A stretch of DNA of 64,000 nt, taken from Filosporella fistucella. Taxonomy: Eukaryota > Ascomycota > Leotiomycetes > Helotiales. The notes below the pieces were generated by a model. The model ran no database searches. It was not told the DNA's origin and worked only from the letters and a program-made list of their open reading frames with translations. The stretch lies in the NCBI GenBank assembly GCA_030077755.1, contig JAQJZZ010000010.1, positions 2,790,001 to 2,854,000 on the forward strand, read 5' to 3'. Shown here in pieces: positions 22,880 to 32,187 of this stretch; positions within the stretch are counted from its first letter, which is position 1; each line of letters begins with the position of its first letter. The position numbers and the translations under genes are program-made.

Positions 22880-23614
22880 TTTGCATTAGAGAATTGAGTT
22901 CACATGGCAAATGTAAATGTGGATTTCGGATATATCTATCCCATTCCTTATCTTCCTTTAACTCAGCACGCGGGAATACATCCCAATTCATACTCAGACC
23001 GCTATCTCAACAGTCCATATTCAATAAACTCCCACTCTTATCGTCCCAAAAAAGGCAAAGCTTATTTCACTTCCAAGGTTTTCGCAAGAATCTTTCCAGA
23101 ACCAATAGCTCCGACCAAAAAATTCGCCAAGATAGGAATGAAAATCGTGGGGATTGCGGCGCCTGCAGGGGCGGAGTTGTATTAGGAGGTCTTTGCTCGG
23201 CAGTTCCTTGATTCTTGACGGCCGAAAGCCCAAAGTACGGTTCATGTCCGAGCGATTAGGGCACAGAATTGTTGCTGCTGGGGTACAGACCACGCACCCA
23301 AATCAACTGGATAATAGGTGTCGTGATATCGAACGTGAAAAGCTTTCATGATTGGATGTAAGTCTGAATACTTGGGGGCCAAAATTGATTCATATGTAGC
23401 CAAACAGGAATGCTTGATTGGATCGGAACTCCCTCCAACCGTATGAACCGTATCGGCTGACTCGAGAACCTTACCGTTATATAATAACCTCGAACGCGAA
23501 AGGAGACGGGTATATAAGAATTCATACACAGGATCATGCGTCGCTAATCATGTCTTCAATTCATCAAGAATATCAGCGATAGCGAGTTGCCTCTGGAAAG
23601 AGAATACCATATAT
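22880..23614. other. intergenic region
   Basis: Open frames on both strands overlap here, but none has a recognised motif. On the minus strand one frame ends (about 23170-23050) in a hydrophobic run followed by GSGKILAKTLEVK, which reads like a protein C-terminus, yet I could not link it to upstream exons. Left unannotated. Confidence 0.4.
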
Positions 23615-23947
23615 ATGACTGCGCAATTAAAACCGAAGATGCGCTTTCCGCTTATCAAAATGATACTCCTCTCCGTCCTGATCATAACCTTCCTCGCTAG
23701 CCTTGCTTCAACCACCCCTCTTCCTTCTCTGGACCCCTCATCCGACGACTCATTTCACCTATCACCTAGGACCTCACATCAGTATCTCAAAAGGGGACTC
23801 TCTCGTAATGGAATAGTAGGCATCGTTATCGCATGTGGAATTGTGGTGGCAGCGGCACTGGCTTCGTGTTTTTGGTGCCAGGGCGGATCGAGGGGTGAGA
23901 GGGCGAATTGGACGACGGGGAGGTGGGTTTTGAGGGCTGCTGAGTAG
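23615..23947 (+). CDS. small secreted or membrane protein, 110 aa
   Basis: I do not recognise this protein. A hydrophobic signal-like segment (about residues 11-32, better placed if translation starts at the second Met, 23639) is followed by a Ser/Pro-rich stretch, a dibasic site in HQYLKRGLSRNG that resembles a Kex2 cleavage site, and a second hydrophobic segment GIVGIVIACGIVVAAALASC ending in Cys and a polar tail. The layout suggests a small processed single-pass membrane protein. No intron is needed. A chance open frame cannot be excluded. Confidence 0.5.
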   Translation: MTAQLKPKMRFPLIKMILLSVLIITFLASLASTTPLPSLDPSSDDSFHLSPRTSHQYLKRGLSRNGIVGIVIACGIVVAAALASCFWCQGGSRGERANWTTGRWVLRAAE

Positions 23948-25079
23948 TGGAACTAGGGAGGAAAGAATAAGGAGAGAAGAAGGGAAAATAAAGGAGTTCA
24001 AGGGACAGGGGAGGGGAGCCATAAAATGAAGGAAGAGGAAGAAAAGAGAGCGAATGGAGTGATGAGGGTATTTATGACGGGATGTGCTACTTATGAACTT
24101 GTACTTTATGATCTTATGAACAGAATAAAGGGAAATAGAAGCGCTTGCAAGGACAACGCTTCGAAGGATTGTTGCGGAAATAGGAATGGAAAAGATGAGT
24201 CTCTTCAGTGAAATATCTCTAAGCTGTAAATGAATGAAGTGGTGTGAAATGAAGTGTCGTTGAAGCACGAGAAACGGTACTGAGACAAGGTTGGCGCTAG
24301 TGGAGCTTGTTCTCGCAACCTCGGCCCTAAAGTTCACGCACCGACACGTTAGATTAATCTTCGCCGCAACAACAACAATACGACGCCATGACTGGAACAT
24401 ACGCCGAAAGCAAAACGAATCTCGCAAGATTATATGGAGACGGTGAACACAGAGAAAACTAAACGAGCTTTTCGAAGAGGGCAAGTGATGGAGGCGCGGA
24501 CATCGAAGGTCAACAGGGTGGTGGGTCAGGATTGAAGGAAACATTTGGGAGATTGACAACCGTCGATTCGATCGGGCTCCAATGAAGCAGACGATGGCAT
24601 GCGAAGACAGAGCGCCATTTCCGAAAGATCTCTACCTGATTTGTAACTCGAAATTATAGAGTGAAGGACGTCCGGAAGCTGTTTACGCATACACCATTGG
24701 AAAGATTCAGAGACCGCACGATTCTTTGATATCTGTTTTTCTATTTCTATTTTGAGGTATTCCAAATGGATATATACTTGCTTATAGCTGTGGACACAAA
24801 CACAACAGAATGGTATACAAATGCTCAAATACGCCCCAACACCATGCCAAACGCCGTCGCCATATTTATCCCAACCTGCCGAAGCTCTATATCCCTGTGG
24901 GATAATTTTCAGTACATCCGATGTTAGGAGCCTGCCCTTTCCATGCGTGTCTGTGGCATCCTGCCTGCTTCCCTCTGAAGGGCTCAAGATTCACCTCGAA
25001 TCCGGCCTTCTTTCCACTTCTCCATATTCTCTTCGACACGTCGAATGCCGTCTTAGTCACACCAGCGTTATACATTCGC
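23948..25079. other. gene-free stretch
   Basis: Purine-rich on the plus strand up to about 24100. The longer minus-strand frame here is Ser/His/Leu-rich low-complexity and has no motif, so I did not call it. No repeats or RNA genes seen. Confidence 0.45.
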
Positions 25080-26477
25080 TCATATATTTTGCTGTACTTG
25101 TTGACTCTGCTGAGTCTGTTGATTCTCTGGTTGCTGCTGGAAGGCTTCCGCTGGTGGTGCAGCCTCTTGTGGAGGCGTGATGACTTGCTGCGCTTGTGCG
25201 GTCAATCCTCTAAGCTGGTCTGCACATTGGGCGAATAGCTCAGTCTGTCTTCTATCGGACTCTTCCTTCTCCCCAGCCGCTTTCTCTTCCGCTTCTCTGT
25301 TTGCCTCGTCATTTAGCCATGAATTATGGAGCCCAATTCGGTTGGCTTGTTCTTCTTCTGAAAGGCTAGGCCATTCAGCAATATCTGCATCCCATTTTGC
25401 CACACATTCCGGATTCCAGTTGCACTCCTCGACCATACCATATGCTGGATGGCTGTACCTTGGATGCCGAGATGGCCACAATGAAGCGTGATAATGGTGT
25501 TTAACCAAAGCTTGTGGAGAATCGTGTGTTTGAGCATTTGAGTGGCCTTGACCAGCGGCGAAAGACACAACTGGGAGAACCAAGATGTTACCCATAAGTT
25601 TTGGTTCCAGCAAAGAATGGAAAGAATCCCAAGTCACCGCTCTGCCAACTTGTTTCCCCATTTCCTTCAAAATTACTGAAGTGAAAGCTGAAGGTCCGGT
25701 CCCAGTTATGACATCGTCAAAATTGAGCACAATCTCTCCAATTGGTACACCTTGCTTCTGTGCCACACTCTCAAGCCAGCCTAAAATATGGTCCACGAGT
25801 CTGAGTAAGACAGGTGTTCGCGGCTTACACATGAATGTCCATTGGCAAAATGATTGCGATTTGGGACCAAGAATTGTGTGGTTGGCGTAAGTTGGCTCAT
25901 CGATTTCAACACTGATCACCAAATCAACTTCTCCTTCATTGATATTTGCTTCGGCAGGAATCCATTCCTCCACTGGTCGCATTGCTTCCACATCGATATC
26001 TGCATAGACACCTCCTTCGATATACATCATCAAGTATCTCAATAGATCGGCCTTGATGATTGTCGCATTCAATTGCTGGTACATATGGACGATGTCCGGT
26101 CGATTAAGGCCATCTTTCCCCACTCCGAAATGTTGCTCCACATAATGCAGATCACTCCCGTCGGTCAATGTCTCATATCGGTACCCAGGGTTCAACTCGG
26201 TCCACGATCTTGCTCTCTCCAGATCTCGTATTTGGTAGTGTAAAGGATCGAACTTCCATGTTTGCCATATTTTTCGAGGAAATATGGAATCTGTTGCTTG
26301 TAGGGGCTTCTGGTAGCTCGCCAAGACCCTCTTGATAACCTCAGTTGCTTCTAATGGTGATCTATATGAATTGTTTGGATTGGCTTTCAGAAAAAAGAGA
26401 ACGAAAAGAACGCATGCGACATATATTGGCAATGCCCTGCGCAATTCCTTTGGGAGACGGCCACCAAGCATGATCAT
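25080..26477 (-). CDS. GT32 (Och1-like) Golgi glycosyltransferase, 465 aa
   Basis: Type II membrane glycosyltransferase of family GT32, the family of initiation-specific alpha-1,6-mannosyltransferases of N-glycan outer chains. A short cytoplasmic N-terminus is followed by one transmembrane anchor (residues 17-30). The family opening FPRKIWQTWK (66-75) is present, then the sugar-nucleotide DXD motif in GGVYADIDVEAMRP (Asp160 and Asp162). The C-terminal 60 residues are Glu/Gln-rich and probably a coiled, disordered tail that the family does not need. It is one uninterrupted exon. GDP-mannose is the expected donor; whether it is Och1 itself or a paralogue such as a sphingolipid mannosyltransferase cannot be told. 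It is divergently arranged with the acyltransferase gene to its right. Confidence 0.92.
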   Translation of the reverse strand: MIMLGGRLPKELRRALPIYVACVLFVLFFLKANPNNSYRSPLEATEVIKRVLASYQKPLQATDSIFPRKIWQTWKFDPLHYQIRDLERARSWTELNPGYRYETLTDGSDLHYVEQHFGVGKDGLNRPDIVHMYQQLNATIIKADLLRYLMMYIEGGVYADIDVEAMRPVEEWIPAEANINEGEVDLVISVEIDEPTYANHTILGPKSQSFCQWTFMCKPRTPVLLRLVDHILGWLESVAQKQGVPIGEIVLNFDDVITGTGPSAFTSVILKEMGKQVGRAVTWDSFHSLLEPKLMGNILVLPVVSFAAGQGHSNAQTHDSPQALVKHHYHASLWPSRHPRYSHPAYGMVEECNWNPECVAKWDADIAEWPSLSEEEQANRIGLHNSWLNDEANREAEEKAAGEKEESDRRQTELFAQCADQLRGLTAQAQQVITPPQEAAPPAEAFQQQPENQQTQQSQQVQQNI

Positions 26478-27484
26478 GATGCTCTACCTCCTCGAGGGTT
26501 ATAGGATTTTCAGTTCAGGTGAAGCGGGAAGCTCGAGGTCGGTCAAGGTGAGTGAGATATGACAACTTCAAGTGAAGAAACAGCGGCTCGTGGGAGGACC
26601 CAGATTTTGAAGAAATCAAGGTCTTCTAAATTACACATGTCCGAGGTACCACAACTATCAAGACAATCCGAATCCGAGTACCGCCACCAAAAGAAATTTA
26701 GAGGCTCCTTATCCCTTCGCATCGTTTGAGATTGAGGGCACTGCCTTCTAGCAAGAACTATTAAGCCACGGAACAAGGACATGCAACCGTCGTGTAACAA
26801 GCCGATCCGAAGATTTCCACGACTCGAAGTCCTGAATCAAAGTCTGGGGTCACACTTCACTCAGCTTGCAAACACATGTCAAATGGATCAACCAATTATT
26901 TTCATTTGCTGTCAGTCTAATCCTTGGTGTTGAACTGTTCAGGATCTCAAATTTATGCATTGCCGAAAGTTGTCTGTGTTTCGCGGAAAAAGCCAGCAAC
27001 CAAGTCGAACGTCGAATGAGCTGCCACAATAAGTCGATCGGTATACCTTTTGAAACCCACGCTAAGTCCATCCGATCTTCTCATACCACATATTTGTTTT
27101 GCGAGAGGTTAAAAGTTTCGCTTAGTTCAGTTTTTGAAACGAAACTTGAGATTCGCATTGATGTGCGGCTAGTACCCTGAGAGCGCACCGTTCGCACCAA
27201 GATGGTGTTTCAGAATCACCACACAGCCCGATCTACCGAAACGTCAAGTTCGCAGAATTGGGATGATCTTCTCTTTCTTCAATCCGCGGATTAACTCACT
27301 GTTTGAAGTGTGAATGGCATCTTTGTAGTTCATTCTATCTTTTGTACTTCTCTTGTTCCTGTTCTTCGTCTGCATTGAGTGCAGCGCATTTATATATCTA
27401 ATTATCTTCCCGTCACCCCTCAATCACACGAGGCTGACAAGGCTTCGAACGCCATTGCATCAATTTTTTCCTCGCGATTTTAAG
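26478..27484. promoter_or_regulatory. shared divergent intergenic region
   Basis: One kilobase separates the start codons of the GT32 gene (minus) and the acyltransferase gene (plus), so both promoters must lie here. I see no clear TATA box or operator; the 130 bases before 27485 are CT-rich, as is common for fungal leaders. Confidence 0.5.
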
Positions 27485-28930
27485 ATGTCTCCTCTACAGA
27501 ATGGGCTCCTGGATAGCCCCGAGCAGTGGGAAGGATATCAGAAGCAAGAATTCATGAAGTCTGCCCACGATACTGCAGAATGGACACTCGACTTAATACG
27601 GCCGTCAGTATTGACTCGCCCAGGCATGCGGAAGCAAGTGAGAGCTACAGCATATCTGGATGGGTTGAGAGGTTTCGCTGCGATGATGGTTTACTGGCAT
27701 CATCATCAATTATGGCCTCGACAATTGGCCAGTGGTATCTTTGAGAGTCCATGGGGATATGGCAACAAATGGTATTTTTGCGCAGCGCCAGTTGTCCGGA
27801 CATTCTTCTCTGGTGGCCATTTCGCAGTATCTGTATTCTTCATCATCTCGGGCTATGTACTCTCCGCAAAACCTCTTGCACTCATGCAAGCTGGAGATAT
27901 GGTACGATTGGGCGACAACCTGGCTTCGGCACTTTTCAGGCGTTGGATCAGATTATTCATCCCAGTCATCGCGGTCTCAGTGCTTTATGTCACATCGTGG
28001 CATCTTTTCGATATTTACACACTTTCTCCAGAACACAAAGCTACACTGAGTGACGAGCTTTTGAACTGGTACTATGAATTCAAGAACTTCAGCTTTGTCT
28101 TCCGTGGAGGTGATATTGGCTGGCTGACAGCTCATTACCATGCATGGTCTATTCCAGTCGAGTTTCGAGGCTCTATCATTATTTACACAGCCCTACTCGC
28201 TTTTTCTCGCGCAACCAGAAATGCTCGTCTGTGGTGCGAAGTCGGATTGATGGTTTACTTCATGTATATCGTCGATGGCTACTACGGCACAATGTTCATG
28301 GCCGGCATGTTCCTCTGTGACCTAGACATTCTCTCTCGCGCCAACAATCTCCCCACAATCTTCACCAAACTCGCCCCCTACAAAAGCTATATATTTTACA
28401 CCTTCTTAGCCGCAAGCGCATTTCTGAGCGGCGTCCCCTCATTCACCCCCGATGTCCAAGAACTGCGTAAAGCACGCTACTGGTACTACCTCTCCTTCCT
28501 CAAACCCCAAGCCGTCTTCGACCTAAAATGGTTCTACCTCTTCTTCGCAGCCTTCTTCCTTATCTCCGCTATCCCGCACACACCTTGGCTAAAAGCCTTT
28601 TTCGAAATGTCATTCAATCAATACCTAGGCCGAATCTCGTATGCTCTTTATCTTGTCCATGGACCTATTCTCTGGACGCTCGGTGATAGAATGTATCAGG
28701 CGGTCGGATGGTATAGAGAAGAACATTTAACGCATACGCCTAGCTGGATCAACATTTTTCCTATGAGTCAGGGGGGACCGTTGGGACTGGAACCGAGCTT
28801 TTTGGCGCCGCATTTGATTTTACTTCCGCTTACGCTGTGGGTTGCGGAGGTGGTGACGAAGTTGTTTGATGAGCCTAGTGTGAGGTTTTCGCAGTGGGCT
28901 TATAAGAAGGTTTTGGCTGGCGATGAATAG
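27485..28930 (+). CDS. acyltransferase-3 family integral membrane protein, 481 aa
   Basis: Multi-pass membrane O-acyltransferase (Acyltransferase_3 family), which moves acyl groups onto sugars, lipids or other small molecules. The family start TAYLDGLRGFAAMMVYWHHH is clear, with the conserved Arg and His, followed by VSVFFIISGYVLSAKPL and the basic loop ALFRRWIRLFIPVI. About ten hydrophobic segments follow, closing with GRISYALYLVHGPILW, another family hallmark. The frame is open upstream to 27353, but the ATG at 27485 (MSPLQNGLLDSPEQW) gives the usual short cytosolic N-terminus, so I chose it. Single exon. The substrate is unknown; the neighbouring mannosyltransferase suggests surface glycan modification, which is only inference. 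Confidence 0.92.
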   Translation: MSPLQNGLLDSPEQWEGYQKQEFMKSAHDTAEWTLDLIRPSVLTRPGMRKQVRATAYLDGLRGFAAMMVYWHHHQLWPRQLASGIFESPWGYGNKWYFCAAPVVRTFFSGGHFAVSVFFIISGYVLSAKPLALMQAGDMVRLGDNLASALFRRWIRLFIPVIAVSVLYVTSWHLFDIYTLSPEHKATLSDELLNWYYEFKNFSFVFRGGDIGWLTAHYHAWSIPVEFRGSIIIYTALLAFSRATRNARLWCEVGLMVYFMYIVDGYYGTMFMAGMFLCDLDILSRANNLPTIFTKLAPYKSYIFYTFLAASAFLSGVPSFTPDVQELRKARYWYYLSFLKPQAVFDLKWFYLFFAAFFLISAIPHTPWLKAFFEMSFNQYLGRISYALYLVHGPILWTLGDRMYQAVGWYREEHLTHTPSWINIFPMSQGGPLGLEPSFLAPHLILLPLTLWVAEVVTKLFDEPSVRFSQWAYKKVLAGDE

Positions 28931-29573
28931 ATTGGTTTTTTGAGAGGGGGTTAGAAATGGAGTTCGGGATGGATATTAGGTTTGGGTTACATATTTGGAG
29001 TTGGGATTGGGTGATAGGTTTACAGACTAAAATAACAAGGGATTCCCTATTGTGGCTGTTGATCAGCATAATTGCATGTGAAGTGGTCATCAGCTGACTA
29101 TAGTTTGGTTTTCGAGAATGTATCGACGGATTTTAATTCGTTATTCGTTGCTCCTAGTAGGAAGTCCCCACCCTTACTATAATTTAGTATATAGTAACCT
29201 TCATAGATTTGAAGAAGTCAAGCTTTTTATCACACCCCATGTTCCAGTTCGTCCATGAATTGTCGCAGCAAGTAACAAACCCCTCACGATAGAACCGACC
29301 GTCCTTCTCACTAAGGAGTAAGCCACACATGCCATGACCAAGTTCGCTTAAGGGGGGGTTCACGCGTCTTCATCAACGACAAAGCCCAGACAGCTATGAA
29401 CTTCTCATTTCCAAGCTCCTCCCGTCGGGTTTGAAGGCATCTACATATCCTTCCGTACGATCCTCACCGAGGTGCACTTGACCTCGGGTCTGGTAGCGGT
29501 ACCAACTTACCTTCGCCATCAAGCCCTGGATTACAATGTGACCAGAGCTCACCTCACCATACGGAAGCATTGC
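28931..29573. other. intergenic region
   Basis: Downstream of the acyltransferase gene and of the HET relic, which both end towards it. No gene or repeat is supportable. Confidence 0.5.
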
Positions 29574-30341
29574 TTACTTAGGGCATATTTTTATCTCGAG
29601 AAGATTAGCGATTGCTTGGTGGTGTTGGCTGTGCCTTCGCCAGTGGCTTATTTCTGGCTCCAGGACATGATAACCTATACTTTGCTCCGAAGATGCCCAT
29701 GACCATGACGGCGCTCGATAAGTTTGCGTCTTGTGGATAGCACCTGGGTAAGGAATCATTGCTCGCCAGCACAGGTTTTCCGGCAAATCTCTTTCAAAAA
29801 TCCCGGCAAAATACTTGCCTCAGCCCCAGCCTGGTTTGGTGTTGGCATAGATGCGAGCCAGTCCAGCAAGCGCGACAAGCTTATCAGAAGGTACTGTAGT
29901 ACGCCGACGGGTATATTCTTCAACCACTCTGCTCCAACTCAACATAGCAAGACCTGGAATGATAGGCGGCATGTTTACTGCGCTGGGATCAACCAATTCT
30001 TCGACGCGTCTGAATGTCTCCATGTCCTAATATCTCCCGTCTCTATATTTGCTATCTTAACATCCGCCTTGGGCCTATTCGGTTGCGTTGGTGATTTCAC
30101 GATGCTCGAGGCATGCTCGAGCAATGCCATCTGATCGAGTCCTTCGATATACTAGAAACTCCGACCCTATCCAGTTTCTCCTATATTCTGTATACATCGC
30201 AAACCAATTTTCTATCTGGCAACGTTCGATGCCAAGAGAGTCCTTGGTGAGATGATGTCTTTCTGGCCGTACGTAAAAGAGTCCCCTCTTGTTCCTCCAT
30301 ATGCACATCCCAAAATAAACCCCTACAGGTACCGTGGTCAA
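29574..30341 (-). pseudogene. HET-domain (heterokaryon incompatibility) pseudogene
   Basis: Reading the minus strand downwards, one frame gives LSWSRVVEEYTRRRTTVPSD and KLVALAGLARIYA, then a TGA at 29820-29822, then FAGIFERDLPENLCWRAMIP and TYRAPSWSWASS. These are the ordered C-terminal landmarks of HET-domain proteins. Further stops lie at 30075-30077 and near 30030, and the region above them fits the family only after a frame change, so the gene is dead. The N-terminal HET core was not found beyond 30341. Intact HET proteins mediate vegetative incompatibility and cell death in fungi. Confidence 0.72.
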
Positions 30342-30575
30342 TGACTTGGAAACTCAGCAAAGATCTCCTATCGCCATCACCTCACTCGCAGATCCATTTC
30401 GAAAGCCCATATGTGAACCGCGAATCGTGCAAGTTTGCGTGTTGGTCAAGTTAAAGGAGCTGCATGCCTGGCGCTCTGAGCCATGATCTGCGCTGCGATG
30501 CGATCTCGATACACTCTCGAAGAAGTTGAAACGCTGAATACAGGCAGTATTAGAAATCATCTTTCATGAACGGAC

Positions 30576-30608
30576 TCGTTTTCAAACCGTTTTCGAACCG
30601 TTTTCGAG
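30576..30608. repeat. 11-bp tandem repeat, three copies
   Basis: Three consecutive 11-bp units of the form ccgttttcgaa, the first with two changes and the last with one. They lie between the HET relic and gene-free DNA and have no evident function. Confidence 0.85.
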
Positions 30609-32187
30609 GATTGAAGATAAAGGCATTGAAACCTTCAGCCTTGTGGTGGCTTGTGTGTCGTTGTTAGTCCAAGGCTGAAGATGTCGAAGTGGACCCGATG
30701 TCTCACCTGCCCCCCACCCCCACCTTCAAAACCCAGTACGCCACTTCGCCAATCGTGCAACACTCTTTTTCAAGCTTCAACGCAAGATCGCGTCTACAAC
30801 CTGCACCTGCACTGCAACTCCTTTTGAATTGATATTTGATATGAGACAGCCAGCAAGGGTGCAAGGTTCCGAGGTGCATTGTCAATGTGCTGTTGTTTGT
30901 CTCGCAATTTTTTTCAAAGTCAAATCTTGCATGGAAAGGCTACAGGACAAACATCTCTACTACTATCGGATATTATTAACGATATCACATTTCGCCCTTC
31001 CCCACGTCTCAGGAAATGGTCATTCTTGTCCCTCTTTCCACGCTCTATTCCAGCCCTACCACCAGATTCTCCGGCTCTTCCCTTCGTCAGGTCTCACTCT
31101 CTCCCAAGCACAGCAGACAACTCTCCACGTCCCGCAGAAAGAACCAGTCATACCGATTCCGATGCTACAAGCGCAGAGCAGTGCGGTGAGTCCCCTTGTC
31201 AATATATTCCACAGGTGTGGTTGTACAAATTTCAGTCATTTTATTTGCGAGCAGCTTTCCATCAGTTCCCGAATGAAAGGGTCGTCCCGGAATCTTATCT
31301 TGCACAACATGAGTGATAATCTTTTGCTCTTCTGTTCGCTCCAACCATATGAGATGTCAAGTGTACACTCTGTAGAGACAGGATCTTAAAATTATGCGTG
31401 TCACAGTAATATTGCAGGCAGAATCCATCATGAAGCCATAATCAAGCCAAATACGTGCCGCGTAGGCTCATAAGCCACTCATTTCGCCATTTCCTCCGAG
31501 TCAGGGAACCCGAGTCTGTGGGTCCCCTTGCAAAGGGAGCAGATGACCATCTGCATGAGTGTGAGTCGTCCAAGGCCGACAGCCTTGCACACGGAGTCGA
31601 AAGGGTTGCATGTTTGAATAGAACCAACCAGTGTTGGGATAGATGGTGCTGCTTTAGTGTTGGTGGGAAAATCGAGGCTTTAAGCTGCATGTGAAAGTTG
31701 CTATTTACCGCCGAGCTATTGAGCCAGGAATACGGCTCTCCGCGAATAGGAAATTAGATTCACTGTTATCAGGTAATAATTGGTGGTGGTGAAATGGGAA
31801 ATCTCAAGTGTCAGCGTTGTCGCTGCTTGTTTCTGATTATCGCTTTAAGCGTTGAATGTTGCCATTCCTATATATCCTCGCTTCTCTCGACAGATTTCTT
31901 CTCTCTAAATTCCGAATCCTAGCATTGCTGCCTATTGATATACTCCATCCATACCATGAAATCAAGCCTGATTCGCGGACTCTTTGTGACCAATTAAACC
32001 TATTTCTTCTTATAAGCGCTATTCTGAGTCATAATGCACAATTTCCATTTCCAGTCTGTGCTTTTTGCTAAATATTGTCGCATTAGTCGAATGGAAGGAA
32101 GATTAGCTCCAGTGTAGAATTGAAAATGTCGTCGGCCAGGTTTGGGAGTTTCGTTTGTAAGTGAGTAGTCTTTGTGGGGTGTTGCGT
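30609..32187. other. gene-free stretch
   Basis: Several frames of 140-190 codons are open on the plus strand at 30829-31389, rich in Ser, Pro and His, but I see no motif, signal sequence or convincing splice pattern, so they are not called. No repeats beyond the tandem units at its left edge. Confidence 0.4.

Noticed and set aside
22904..23185. Plus-strand frame starting MANVNVDFGY and opposite minus-strand hydrophobic tail
   Set aside because: The two strands compete and neither could be joined to further exons or to a known family.
23774..24559. Minus-strand 261-codon open frame
   Set aside because: Ser/His/Leu-rich, no domain, and overlaps the more plausible small plus-strand gene antisense.
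30829..31389. Two overlapping plus-strand open frames of 145-186 codons
   Set aside because: Low-complexity composition, no motif, no signal sequence and no consistent splice sites; likely chance.
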